Positions 7,437 through 15,438 of a stretch of DNA of 64,000 bases are shown here, piece after piece. The notes under the pieces are model-generated. The model made no database searches. It had not been told where the DNA came from and saw nothing but the letters and a program-made list of their open reading frames with translations. Each line of letters opens with the position of its first letter. Within the stretch, counting starts at the first letter, position 1. This stretch comes from HGM04593 sp045634305. Lineage in GTDB: Bacteria > Bacteroidota > Bacteroidia > Bacteroidales > Bacteroidaceae. The DNA is taken from positions 56,198 to 120,197 of the forward strand of contig JAZQZZ010000030.1 in NCBI GenBank assembly GCA_045634305.1. The letters are read 5' to 3'. The position numbers were made by a program, and so were the translations under genes.

Positions 7437-8012
7437 ATGAGCATACTTATAGATTCTCCACAAATTAAGGCACTGCGCAAGGAAGTAGAAATGCGTGTGG
7501 GCATGATAAACACTCATGACAAATTGGCAAAACTTGAGACTCTGATTGAGGAGAAATGCAAGGAGCATGTCTCAATAACAACGCTACAGCGCCTATGGGG
7601 CTACTCTACCCGCAATGCCAGCAATGTCTCGGTAAGGATTCTTGACATTGTATCGAAGTTTGTAGATGCGGGAAGTTGGGAGAATTTCTGCGCTGCAAGT
7701 AGCAAAGACTCCGAGTTATTTTGCATGGAGAGCGCAATAGACTGCAGTACTCTTGCCATAGGTACGCGTATAAGGCTTGCATGGTTACCCGACAGGGTGT
7801 GCGACATTGAATATCTTGGTAACAACCGATTTGTTGCCGTGAGGAGCGAGAACGCAACAATAAAGGCCGGCGACACGTTCTGTTGCCTGCAGATAGAAAA
7901 AGGGCGCGAGCTTTACATGGACAACTTCACCCGCAGCGGCGAGCCCGAAAGCCACGGCACACGTTACGTTGTGGGAAAGAGCAATGGCCTGACATCGGTA
8001 GAGCTGTTGTAA
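7437..8012 (+). CDS. Putative helix-turn-helix-like regulator or kinase partner
   Basis: 191 residues. The N-terminal 80 residues are helical and include SITTLQRLWGYSTRNASNVSVRILDIVSKFV, which resembles the N-terminal DNA-binding-like domain seen in many uncharacterised Bacteroidales proteins. The C-terminal part is beta-rich (TRIRLAWLPDRVCDIEYLGNNRFVAV, then GDTFCCLQIEKGRELYMDNF) and may form a small sensor or barrel domain. There is no signal peptide or membrane helix. The gene is divergent from the Ser/Thr kinase with 96 bp between them, a layout typical for a regulator of its neighbour. The DNA-binding role is inference; the protein could instead bind the kinase. Confidence 0.55.
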   Translation: MSILIDSPQIKALRKEVEMRVGMINTHDKLAKLETLIEEKCKEHVSITTLQRLWGYSTRNASNVSVRILDIVSKFVDAGSWENFCAASSKDSELFCMESAIDCSTLAIGTRIRLAWLPDRVCDIEYLGNNRFVAVRSENATIKAGDTFCCLQIEKGRELYMDNFTRSGEPESHGTRYVVGKSNGLTSVELL

Positions 8013-8048
8013 ACAGCTTAAGCATTGAAAAAGAGATTGACATGAAAC

Positions 8049-8082
8049 AATCAACCCCAAGCCGTGTGACTTGGGGTTGATT
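8049..8082. terminator. Bidirectional terminator between convergent genes
   Basis: A 13-bp perfect inverted repeat (AATCAACCCCAAG / CTTGGGGTTGATT) with an 8-nt loop lies between the plus gene ending at 8012 and the minus gene ending at 8106. The U runs are weak, so it may act as a 3' stabiliser as well. Confidence 0.6.
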
Positions 8083-8105
8083 CATAACATTAAGCAAACA
8101 GTTTC

Positions 8106-8840
8106 TTACTTGCCGAACACAGCAATCCATTCGCCATTATAGAATGTCAATGTGGTGAGAGCATATCCGTCATCCCAGGCTTTCTTGATTTTTTCGGTCA
8201 AGCCATTGATACCGGCCACCTGAACAATCCAATAAGACGACCATCCTGAATTGCCTGATGTAACCACAAAGACACCACCGTCAAAATCATAAATATCGGT
8301 AATGAATTTGCCATCCTCGCATACAGAAGCCAAGTCACGTGCTGTGACATTGCCGTTGAAATAATGTCTTGACTGGGCGGGAGAGCAATCCTTGTACTCT
8401 GTCATCGCTGCAAAATAGACATTGTATGAGCTCTTTATCTCACAGCACAATTTGGTCACAAGCATATCATCGTTCCAGCCGGTGCTGATTTTCTGCTTGA
8501 ACTCTTCCCAATCGGTTGTGGTAAAATACCTCTGTGTACGGCAATAATCAATACCGGTCATCACAATAACCCAATCCTTGCCATCATAAAAGGCATTTGT
8601 AATGTAGTAGTTCTTGTCCCACAGCTCCTTTATATCATCTGCGGGCAAGGATGAACCACACCTGATAGCTTGTCCATTCCAGCCATCCACTTTAGAAAGA
8701 ACAACAAAATATGTATTGTTACCATAGTCAAAATCTGTAATGAAGTATCCCTTGTCCCAATATTTCTTCACAAGATCCATTACCTCACTCCAACTGCTAC
8801 CACAACAATAGGCCTGTCCATAGGTTTTCCTTGGTATCAT
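8106..8840 (-). CDS. DUF7477-like aromatic repeat protein
   Basis: 244 residues composed of about five repeats of roughly 45-50 residues. Each has the pattern W-x-x-GY-x-IT-x(6-10)-W-x-VVM/VLS: examples are YWDKGYFITDF, LWDKNYYITNAFYDGKDWVIVM and AWDDGYALTTLTFYNGEWIAVFG. This is the pattern I know from DUF7477, which follows kinase domains in plant MUT9/casein-kinase-like proteins and also occurs in bacteria; whether this protein belongs there should be tested. No signal peptide or membrane helix is present, so it is probably cytosolic and may form a propeller-like interaction surface. Its closeness to the Ser/Thr kinase suggests a kinase substrate or adaptor. Confidence 0.6.
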   Translation of the reverse strand: MIPRKTYGQAYCCGSSWSEVMDLVKKYWDKGYFITDFDYGNNTYFVVLSKVDGWNGQAIRCGSSLPADDIKELWDKNYYITNAFYDGKDWVIVMTGIDYCRTQRYFTTTDWEEFKQKISTGWNDDMLVTKLCCEIKSSYNVYFAAMTEYKDCSPAQSRHYFNGNVTARDLASVCEDGKFITDIYDFDGGVFVVTSGNSGWSSYWIVQVAGINGLTEKIKKAWDDGYALTTLTFYNGEWIAVFGK

Positions 8841-9134
8841 AACTCTAATATTTAAAAGGTTAATAATATAGTATTTTCAATTACTTATCTATGCATTCAA
8901 AAAAGTAAATCCGAGAGACTATTCACCATACTTAGATATTGCATCTCGGCATTCGGTCACAATATTACAAAAACTTAATTAAAATAAAACATATTAAATG
9001 TTATTATAAATCACAACATCAAACAACTTGTAACGCCAATCATATTCAACTGCTATATTATTACCATATTTTTACCGTAAAACAGCGCTTTTTTGGGAGA
9101 AATGAGTTATATTTGAACCAATAAACAAGACAAA

Positions 9135-9743
9135 ATGTATATAATAGGTATTGCAGGCGGTACAGGATCGGGAAAGACCACCGTTGTAAAAGAGATTGTA
9201 AATTCACTCCCTGCGGAGTCGGTTGTTGTAATTCCACAGGATTCATACTACAAGGACAGCAGCCACGTCCCCGTAGAGGAGCGTCAATTCATCAACTTTG
9301 ACCATCCCGACGCATTCGATTGGGAACTGCTGATTGAGCAGATAACTCAGCTACGCCAGGGTAAGGCTATTGAACAGCCAACATACTCATACATCACCTG
9401 CACACGCCAACCCGAGACAATACACATTGAGCCCAAGAATGTGATTATAGTTGAAGGCATAATGTCACTTGTCAACCCGGAACTGCGTGAGCTGATGGAT
9501 TTGAAGATCTTTGTCGACGCCGATGCCGACGACCGTCTAATTCGCCTCATCCGCCGCGATGTAATTGAGCGCGGACGCACTGCCGAAACAGTAATTTCGC
9601 GATACGAGCGCATTGTAAAGGAGATGCATTGGGAGTTCATTGAACCGACAAAGAAATTTGCCGACATAATAATGCCACAGGGCGGACACAACAAAAAGGC
9701 AATCAAGGCGCTGCAGATGTCAATAGGATATTTCCTGAAGTAA
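9135..9743 (+). CDS. udk: Uridine/cytidine kinase
   Basis: 202 residues, the usual length. The Walker A loop GIAGGTGSGKTTVVKEI is at residues 5-20; IPQDSYYKD and NFDHPDAFDWELL are the substrate-binding segments of uridine kinase, and VIIVEGIMSL supplies the Walker B region. The enzyme phosphorylates uridine and cytidine to UMP and CMP in pyrimidine salvage, in the cytosol. A TATATTTG -7 box at 9108-9115 fits transcription starting just before the ATG. The lytic transglycosylase gene follows after 9 bp and is probably cotranscribed. Nothing odd is seen. Confidence 0.95.
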   Translation: MYIIGIAGGTGSGKTTVVKEIVNSLPAESVVVIPQDSYYKDSSHVPVEERQFINFDHPDAFDWELLIEQITQLRQGKAIEQPTYSYITCTRQPETIHIEPKNVIIVEGIMSLVNPELRELMDLKIFVDADADDRLIRLIRRDVIERGRTAETVISRYERIVKEMHWEFIEPTKKFADIIMPQGGHNKKAIKALQMSIGYFLK

Positions 9744-9752
9744 CCTTACCCG

Positions 9753-10502
9753 ATGAGAAAGAGAAACCTACAGTCATCGGTCTTAATGCTACTGCTTTCA
9801 GTCTCTGCAATATTCACGTTTGAGATTATTGCAAAACGGCTGGAAAAGAAGTATACGCCCAAGTGGAAAGAGGTTCCCGCATATACATATCTATCGCCAT
9901 ATGCAACGCTCTCGCCCTATGACCACCACTTCCGTGAGGCTGCAGACAGTATCGGGTACGATTGGACACTGATTGCAGCGATAGCTTTCACAGAATCACG
10001 TTTCGACAGCACTGTGATTTCAGAAGCTGGAGCACAGGGAGTTATGCAAGTAATGCCTGCAACATTATGCGGCTTTGGCATACCCGACTCGTTGCATACA
10101 GACAACCGCACCAACATTATGACTGCAGCAGTTTTGTTGCAGTCTTTGGAGAGACATTTCCGCCAAGTAAAAGACCCGAAAGAGCGCATAAAATTCATTC
10201 TGGCGTCCTACAATGCCGGATTCGGATACATACACGACGCTATGCGCCTGGCCGACAAGTATGGGTTTGACCGCTACAAATGGGATGCCAACGTAGACTC
10301 ATTCCTTATTCACATGAACCGTCCCGAGTTCTACACCGATACACTTTGCCGCAACGGACAGTTCGGTGGGTGGAAAGAGACATTGTCATTCGTAAAGAAA
10401 GTGCACCGCAATTGGGACAGGTTCCGTGGCATACAGCAGAGTTACAGCGACTCAATAAGGGAGATAATTCTCACCGACAACACAAAACGCATTATGCAAT
10501 AA
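9753..10502 (+). CDS. Membrane-anchored lytic transglycosylase (SLT domain, MltF-like)
   Basis: 249 residues. An N-terminal hydrophobic segment (VLMLLLSVSAIFTFEII, about 9-25) acts as signal anchor. The SLT domain covers about 65-220. AIAFTESRFDS holds the catalytic Glu, and the downstream GAQGVMQVMPAT and ASYNAGFGYIHDA motifs are typical of the Slt70/MltF fold. Such enzymes cleave the glycan strands of peptidoglycan with formation of 1,6-anhydro ends in the periplasm. It lacks the amino-acid-binding-like domain of full MltF, a form common in Bacteroidales. The gene follows udk closely and ends at a strong terminator. Confidence 0.85.
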   Translation: MRKRNLQSSVLMLLLSVSAIFTFEIIAKRLEKKYTPKWKEVPAYTYLSPYATLSPYDHHFREAADSIGYDWTLIAAIAFTESRFDSTVISEAGAQGVMQVMPATLCGFGIPDSLHTDNRTNIMTAAVLLQSLERHFRQVKDPKERIKFILASYNAGFGYIHDAMRLADKYGFDRYKWDANVDSFLIHMNRPEFYTDTLCRNGQFGGWKETLSFVKKVHRNWDRFRGIQQSYSDSIREIILTDNTKRIMQ

Positions 10503-10504
10503 AG

Positions 10505-10543
10505 AAATCGTTTCCATTCCAAGATGAACGGAAACGATTTTCT
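10505..10543. terminator. Terminator between lytic transglycosylase and nfnAB-like genes
   Basis: An 11-bp inverted repeat (AAATCGTTTCC / GGAAACGATTT) with a 14-nt loop, three bases after the plus-strand stop and followed by TTC and AT-rich sequence. It lies between convergent genes and can serve both. Confidence 0.7.
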
Positions 10544-10561
10544 TATATATACATCATATCT

Positions 10562-12853
10562 TTATTTGCTCAAATGCTCGTGCATTGCAGCTGCAGCACG
10601 GCGGCCGTCACCCATTGCAAGGATAACTGTTGCACCACCACGCACAATGTCGCCACCGGCATAAAGGAAAGGAATGGACGACTGCATGTTCTCGTTCACG
10701 GCAATAGTGTTCTTGCGGCCAAGCTCCAACCCCTCGACCGATGTAGGCACAAGCGGGTTAGGCGAAACACCGACAGCCACAACAGCCACATCGATATCGA
10801 TAGTCTCAATTGCGCCCTCAACAGGAACAGGTGAACGACGACCCGATGCATCGGGTTCGCCAAGTTCCATCTTCTGCAGCACAATCTGCTTCACACAACC
10901 TTTCTCATCGGCAATGTACTCAATCGGGTTATGCAAGGTCAGGAATTCAACACCCTCCTCTTTCGCATGCTTAACCTCCTCGAGACGTGCAGGCATCTCG
11001 GCCTCGCTGCGGCGATAGATGATCATCGCACGCTCTGCGCCCAGACGGAGCGCTGTACGCACGGAGTCCATAGCTGTGTTACCACCACCAATGACAGCCA
11101 CACGTTTGCCCATGCAAATTGGAGTATCGGTCTCCGGGTTCGATGCATCCATGAGATTAACGCGTGTAAGGTATTCGTTTGATGACATAATGTTGTTTGA
11201 GTTCTCGCCCGGAATGTTCATGAAGTTAGGCAAGCCGGCACCCGATGCCACAAAGACACCCTTGAAGCCCTCGTCCTGCAACTGTGCAATGGAGATAGTC
11301 TTGCCCACTACGCAGTCCTTCACAAATTCAACGCCCATTGCGCGAAGATTCTCAATCTCATGCTCAACTATTGCATTAGGCAAACGGAACTCGGGGATTC
11401 CATACTTGAGCACACCGCCAATCTCATGCAATGCTTCGTACACGGTAACCGCATAACCAAGTTTTGCCATGTCACCGGCAAAAGAAAGACCTGCAGGGCC
11501 TGAACCCACAACGGCAATCTTGATACCGTTGGATGCCGCAACCTGTGGAGCCGGCATCTCGCCACTCTCACGTGCATAGTCGGCTGCAAAACGCTCAAGC
11601 GAACCAATGGCAACAGCCTTGTGACCCATTTTCAGGTGTATACACTTGCTCTCACACTGTTTTTCCTGCGGGCACACACGGCCACAAACTGCAGAGAGTG
11701 AACTTGTCATCTTGAGAACCTGAGCAGCCTTGATGAACTCGCCACGCTCAATATTCTTGACAAATGAAGGAATGTTGATGTTTACAGGGCAACCCTCCAT
11801 GCAGGCAGGTTTTGGGCAGTCGAGACAACGCTGCGCCTCAACAAGAGCCATCTCCTTTGTAAAACCGGTGTTCACCTCCTCGCGCAACTTTGTTGCACGA
11901 TATGCAGGCTCCAGTTCCGGCATCGGACAACGCTCAATTGCAGTGCGCTCCTTTGGTTTCATCTTGTTGCGGAGCTCCACGCGCCAAGCAGCATCGCGGT
12001 TTGTGAGTTCATCGCACTCACTTGCGCATTCTTCGTTCTTGTCAAGTTTCTCAATCTCATGTGCCTCCTGTGACTTGAAAGAGCCAAGACGCTGCATCAT
12101 TCCATCGAAATCGACCTCATGACCGTCGAACTCGGGGCCATCGACGCAAACGAACTTTGTCTTTCCACCCACTGTAACACGGCAAGCGCCGCACATACCT
12201 GTACCGTCGACCATAATAGTGTTGAGCGAAACAACGGTAGGTATCCCGTACTGCTTGGTGAGCTTGCAAACGAACTTCATCATTATGGCAGGACCAATGG
12301 CAACGCAGTGGTCAACCTTCTCGCGCTTGATTACGCGCTCGATACCCTCGGTAACAAGACCCTTGTCGCCATAAGAGCCGTCGTCGGTCATGATGATAAC
12401 CTCGTCCGACACCTCGCGGACCTCCTTTTCAAGGATAATCAAATCCTTTGAACGGCCTGCAAGAACCGAAATCACGCGGTTGCCCGCCTTTTTGAGTGCT
12501 GCTGCAATGGGAAGCATAGGCGCAACGCCCACACCACCGCCGGCACACACCACTGTACCGAAATTCTCGATGTGTGTTGCCTGTCCAAGCGGACCCACAA
12601 CATCGGTGATGCAATCGCCCTCGTTCAAATCGCACAAACGGCTTGAACTCAAGCCCACCTTCTGGATTACAAGAGTGATGATACCCTTTTCGGTGTCGGC
12701 GTGAGCAATTGTCAAAGGAATACGTTCACCCTTCTCTCCAACTCTTACAATAACAAAGTTACCGGCTCTGTATGCCTTTGCAATGAGCGGAGCCTCTACA
12801 CGCAGACGGAAAACCTTTTCCGAGAACTGCTCTTTCGATACTATCCTGTACAT
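10562..12853 (-). CDS. Fused NfnA-type ferredoxin-NADP reductase and NfnB/GltD-type flavoprotein
   Basis: 763 residues in one chain. The N-terminal 280 residues match the NfnA/SudB/PyrK-like reductase: an FAD-binding barrel (YRAGNFVIVRV, RIPLTIA), an NAD-binding part (GGGVGVAPMLPIA) and a C-terminal iron-sulphur motif (GTGMCGACRVTV with a later Cys). The remainder matches glutamate synthase small subunit/NfnB: Cys clusters in AQRCLDCPKPACMEGCPV and VCGRVCPQEKQCESKC for [4Fe-4S] clusters, then GSGPAGLSFAGDMAKLG for FAD and GGGNTAMDSVRTALRLG for NADPH. In other bacteria these are two subunits of the electron-bifurcating NADH-dependent ferredoxin:NADP reductase. A fused form is known in Bacteroidota. 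Whether it bifurcates cannot be read from sequence. Confidence 0.9.
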   Translation of the reverse strand: MYRIVSKEQFSEKVFRLRVEAPLIAKAYRAGNFVIVRVGEKGERIPLTIAHADTEKGIITLVIQKVGLSSSRLCDLNEGDCITDVVGPLGQATHIENFGTVVCAGGGVGVAPMLPIAAALKKAGNRVISVLAGRSKDLIILEKEVREVSDEVIIMTDDGSYGDKGLVTEGIERVIKREKVDHCVAIGPAIMMKFVCKLTKQYGIPTVVSLNTIMVDGTGMCGACRVTVGGKTKFVCVDGPEFDGHEVDFDGMMQRLGSFKSQEAHEIEKLDKNEECASECDELTNRDAAWRVELRNKMKPKERTAIERCPMPELEPAYRATKLREEVNTGFTKEMALVEAQRCLDCPKPACMEGCPVNINIPSFVKNIERGEFIKAAQVLKMTSSLSAVCGRVCPQEKQCESKCIHLKMGHKAVAIGSLERFAADYARESGEMPAPQVAASNGIKIAVVGSGPAGLSFAGDMAKLGYAVTVYEALHEIGGVLKYGIPEFRLPNAIVEHEIENLRAMGVEFVKDCVVGKTISIAQLQDEGFKGVFVASGAGLPNFMNIPGENSNNIMSSNEYLTRVNLMDASNPETDTPICMGKRVAVIGGGNTAMDSVRTALRLGAERAMIIYRRSEAEMPARLEEVKHAKEEGVEFLTLHNPIEYIADEKGCVKQIVLQKMELGEPDASGRRSPVPVEGAIETIDIDVAVVAVGVSPNPLVPTSVEGLELGRKNTIAVNENMQSSIPFLYAGGDIVRGGATVILAMGDGRRAAAAMHEHLSK

Positions 12854-12880
12854 AATAATGTTAGTTTTTGTCTATTTGTA

Positions 12881-12912
12881 TTGTTACGGGCAGGTAATCC
12901 CCGCCCCAACAA
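12881..12912. repeat. REP-like intergenic palindrome
   Basis: An imperfect inverted repeat, TTGTT-x-CGGGC with GCCC-x-AACAA, around a short GC-rich centre. A related palindrome of the same design lies at 57158-57186. Such GC-rich intergenic palindromes are often dispersed repeats. Confidence 0.5.
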
Positions 12913-12938
12913 TGATTTTATTTATTCAAAGCCCGACC

Positions 12939-12963
12939 GCGTAACGCAGTTATCACCTTTTTA
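12939..12963. repeat. 25-bp direct repeat, copy 1
   Basis: A 25-bp block beginning GCGTAACGCAG and ending in CCTTTTTA is found exactly again at 13065-13089, 126 bp away, in the gap between the serS stop and the nfnAB-like start. Function unknown; see copy 2. Confidence 0.8.
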
Positions 12964-13064
12964 CCTCTATATCCCTAAAGTTCAATAAAAAGAGGGAGAA
13001 GAAGGCTTGCGAAGATTTTGGGAACAGGAGTTTAGTATGCCTAAATGACTGTTTACAAAATCGA

Positions 13065-13089
13065 GCGTAACGCAGTTATCACCTTTTTA
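13065..13089. repeat. 25-bp direct repeat, copy 2
   Basis: Exact second copy of the block at 12939-12963, ending 13 bp before the serS stop codon. The 101 bp between the copies hold no gene. The pair could mark a deleted element or belong to a dispersed repeat family. Confidence 0.8.
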
Positions 13090-13102
13090 GTGAACTTTAA
13101 CT

Positions 13103-14377
13103 TTAATCAATCATCTCAAAACCACAATATGGCACCAACGCCTTTGGAATGCGGATACCCTCAGGAGTCTGATTATTCTCAAGGAGAGCAGCGACTATAC
13201 GTGGGAGCGCAAGGGCTGAACCGTTGAGTGTATGGCAAAGTTCGGTCTTCTTGTCGGCATTGCGATAACGGCACTTGAGGCGGTTAGCCTGGTAGCTGTC
13301 GAAGTTAGAGACAGAAGAAACCTCGAGCCAACGCTGCTGAGCCTCAGAATAGACTTCGAAGTCGAAGCAGAGAGCAGCTGTAAAGCTCATATCGCCACCG
13401 CAAAGACGCAGAATGCGGTATGGGAGCTCGAGTTTCTGCAAGAGACTCTCAACGTGCTCAAGCATCTCTTTGTGTGACTCTTTGCTGTGTTCGGGAGTGT
13501 CAATGCGTACAATCTCAACCTTTGAGAACTCGTGCAAGCGGTTCAAGCCACGTACATCCTTACCGTATGAACCGGCCTCGCGACGGAAACACTGGGTATA
13601 TGCGCAGTTCTTGATTGGGAGCTGCTTCTCGTCGAGGATGACATCGCGGTAGATGTTTGTCACGGGCACCTCGGCTGTTGGAATTAGATAAAGGTCATCG
13701 AGGTCGCAGTGATACATCTGTCCCTCCTTATCGGGGAGCTGACCTGTACCATAACCCGATGCAGCATTTACAACTGTAGGAGGCATAATCTCGACATAAC
13801 CGGCCTTGCGGGCCTCGTCGAGGAAGAAGTTGATGAGCGCACGCTGCAACTGTGCACCCTTGCCTTTGTATACAGGGAAACCTGCTCCTGTGATTTTCAC
13901 TCCAAGATCAAAGTCAATGAGGTCATACTTTTTTGCAAGTTCCCAATGTGGGAGTGCATTCTCGGGGAGCACAGTCTCCATGCCGCCGGTCTTCTCAACC
14001 ACATTGTCCTCGGCAACAGCACCTTCGGGCACCTCGTCGTAAGGGATATTAGGAATTGTGTAAAGCACCTGCTGCAATTCATCGGCAGCAGCATCCATTT
14101 TCTCCTGCAACTCGGTAGCTCTTGTCTTAAGAGTCGCCACCTCTGCTTTCACGGCATTCGCCTCATCGGCAGCACCGGCCTTCATGAGCTGACCAATCTT
14201 TGCAGCAAGCTGCTTGTTCTGGGCAAGAACAGTGTCAAGTTCCTGCTGTGCAGCACGGCGTGCCTTATCAAGTTCCAAAACTTTGTCTATTGTTTCCTGA
14301 GCATTCTTGAAATGCTTTTTCTCGAGACCTTTCAAAACCTTCTCGGTCTCTTGTGAGATTACTTTAAGTGTAAGCAT
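13103..14377 (-). CDS. serS: Seryl-tRNA synthetase
   Basis: 424 residues, the normal length for the class II enzyme. The N-terminal 110 residues form the long antiparallel coiled coil that holds the tRNA (LDKARRAAQQELDTVL and neighbouring helices). The catalytic core shows class II motif 2 (CFRREAGSYGKDVRGLNRLHEF) and motif 3 near the C-terminus (LNGSALALPRIVAALLENNQ). It charges tRNA-Ser, and tRNA-Sec where present, with serine in the cytosol. A good promoter lies 58-86 bp upstream, and a terminator of the upstream rpmA separates it from the ribosomal protein genes, so serS is probably monocistronic. Confidence 0.97.
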   Translation of the reverse strand: MLTLKVISQETEKVLKGLEKKHFKNAQETIDKVLELDKARRAAQQELDTVLAQNKQLAAKIGQLMKAGAADEANAVKAEVATLKTRATELQEKMDAAADELQQVLYTIPNIPYDEVPEGAVAEDNVVEKTGGMETVLPENALPHWELAKKYDLIDFDLGVKITGAGFPVYKGKGAQLQRALINFFLDEARKAGYVEIMPPTVVNAASGYGTGQLPDKEGQMYHCDLDDLYLIPTAEVPVTNIYRDVILDEKQLPIKNCAYTQCFRREAGSYGKDVRGLNRLHEFSKVEIVRIDTPEHSKESHKEMLEHVESLLQKLELPYRILRLCGGDMSFTAALCFDFEVYSEAQQRWLEVSSVSNFDSYQANRLKCRYRNADKKTELCHTLNGSALALPRIVAALLENNQTPEGIRIPKALVPYCGFEMID

Positions 14378-14434
14378 AATTCTATATTGTTTTAGTATTT
14401 TACAAATGATGTCTGAAACTAATTCTCTAATTTA

Positions 14435-14463
14435 CAAAAATACAACTATTTATTAATTTTCAA
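14435..14463 (-). promoter_or_regulatory. serS promoter
   Basis: On the minus strand TTG (14461-14463) and TATTTTTG (14435-14442) are 18 bp apart, matching the phylum's consensus. The predicted start of transcription lies near 14430, giving a leader of about 50 nt. Confidence 0.6.
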
Positions 14464-14483
14464 TAGCAAATTGAAAAAATAAT

Positions 14484-14516
14484 ATAAAAAAGGCAACCCT
14501 TAAAAAAGGATTGCCT
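14484..14516 (-). terminator. Terminator after rpmA
   Basis: On the minus strand AGGCAATCC and GGGTTGCCT pair around an A/T loop and are followed by a run of six U. It ends the rplU-rpmA transcript. Confidence 0.8.
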
Positions 14517-14538
14517 CATAACACAGCTGATTCTAAAA

Positions 14539-14805
14539 TCAGTTCTTCTCTGCAAATGGAGTAACTGAAACGTAGCTCTTGTCGTTCTTGCCACGCTTGA
14601 AAGTTACAATACCGTCAACCAAAGCGTAGAGAGTGTGATCGCTACCCATACCGATGTTTGCGCCTGGGTTGTGAACTGTACCACGCTGACGAACGATGAT
14701 ATTACCGGCTTTACAAGCCTGGCCACCCCAGATTTTTACACCAAGTCTCTGACTTGCTGACTCACGGCCGTTCTTTGAACTACCAACACCTTTCTTATGT
14801 GCCAT
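14539..14805 (-). CDS. rpmA: 50S ribosomal protein bL27
   Basis: 88 residues starting MAHKKGVGSSKNGRESASQRLGVK, the conserved N-terminus that reaches the peptidyl-transferase centre, followed by GNIIVRQRGT and GMGSDHTLYALVDG. There is no N-terminal extension of the type that is cleaved in Firmicutes. It lies 20 bp after rplU on the same strand in the standard rplU-rpmA order and ends before a terminator. Confidence 0.98.
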   Translation of the reverse strand: MAHKKGVGSSKNGRESASQRLGVKIWGGQACKAGNIIVRQRGTVHNPGANIGMGSDHTLYALVDGIVTFKRGKNDKSYVSVTPFAEKN

Positions 14806-14825
14806 ACTGTTTTAAACTTTAAAAA

Positions 14826-15215
14826 TTAACCGATAATTTCCTTTACAACTAACTCTGTGAACTGCTGACGGTGACCGTTCAGCTTGCGGTAGCCCTTACG
14901 ACGACGCTTGTGGAACACCAACACCTTGTCACCCTTAACCAATGCAGGGTTGATTTCGCGTGTTGTAACGATGTTCTGACCGTCCTTAGACTTGCGAACA
15001 ATCTTCTGCTCACGAACATTGCCGATATAGCAAACTACCTTTGCGCCTTCTACTGTAGGAGCACCTACTGTTACTGCGCCTTCCTTGTCCAACAACAACA
15101 CGCGGTCAAACTCAACGGTTGTGTCGTTCTGAGCACCCTTGATGTGGTGCACGAACAGCTTCTTGCCAGCCTCAGCCTTGAACTGCTGTCCATTAATCTC
15201 AACAATTGCGTACAT
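14826..15215 (-). CDS. rplU: 50S ribosomal protein bL21
   Basis: 129 residues starting MYAIVEINGQQFKAEAGKKL, with the conserved KGDKVLVFHKRRRKGYRKLNGHRQQFTELVV near the C-terminus. That is longer than the 103 residues of E. coli because of inserted residues, a size common in Bacteroidota. It is the first gene of the rplU-rpmA operon. An 85-nt leader with GC-rich pairing potential precedes it and might be an autoregulatory site. Confidence 0.97.
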   Translation of the reverse strand: MYAIVEINGQQFKAEAGKKLFVHHIKGAQNDTTVEFDRVLLLDKEGAVTVGAPTVEGAKVVCYIGNVREQKIVRKSKDGQNIVTTREINPALVKGDKVLVFHKRRRKGYRKLNGHRQQFTELVVKEIIG

Positions 15216-15302
15216 TTATTTTATCGCTTTTATTGTGAATTCCGCGAGGTGCGCTCCCTTCGTGGGCACGACTTATTCAACCCCTACGGACTAAATCGGG
15301 TG

Positions 15303-15337
15303 CAAAGATAGCACATTTCCCCGACACTGCGAAACAA
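15303..15337 (-). promoter_or_regulatory. Promoter of rplU-rpmA
   Basis: TATCTTTG at 15303-15310 on the minus strand is a perfect -7 box. The best TTTG (15335-15338) is 24 bp away, longer than usual, so the -33 element is not well defined. Transcription would start near 15297 and give a leader of about 80 nt. Confidence 0.45.
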
Positions 15338-15375
15338 ATGCGCCAAAATCTTTGCATAAATTATCAGACAACGCG

Positions 15376-15421
15376 AAAAAGGGCTAAAAGGTATTTTCCT
15401 TTAAGGCCTTGCTGCCCTTTT
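15376..15421 (-). terminator. Terminator after trxB
   Basis: On the minus strand AAAAGGGC and GCCCTTTT form an outer stem with an inner AAAGG/CCTTT hairpin and a U run. It lies 18 bp after the trxB stop. Confidence 0.65.
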
Positions 15422-15438
15422 AGGTTCATCCCGCTCTA

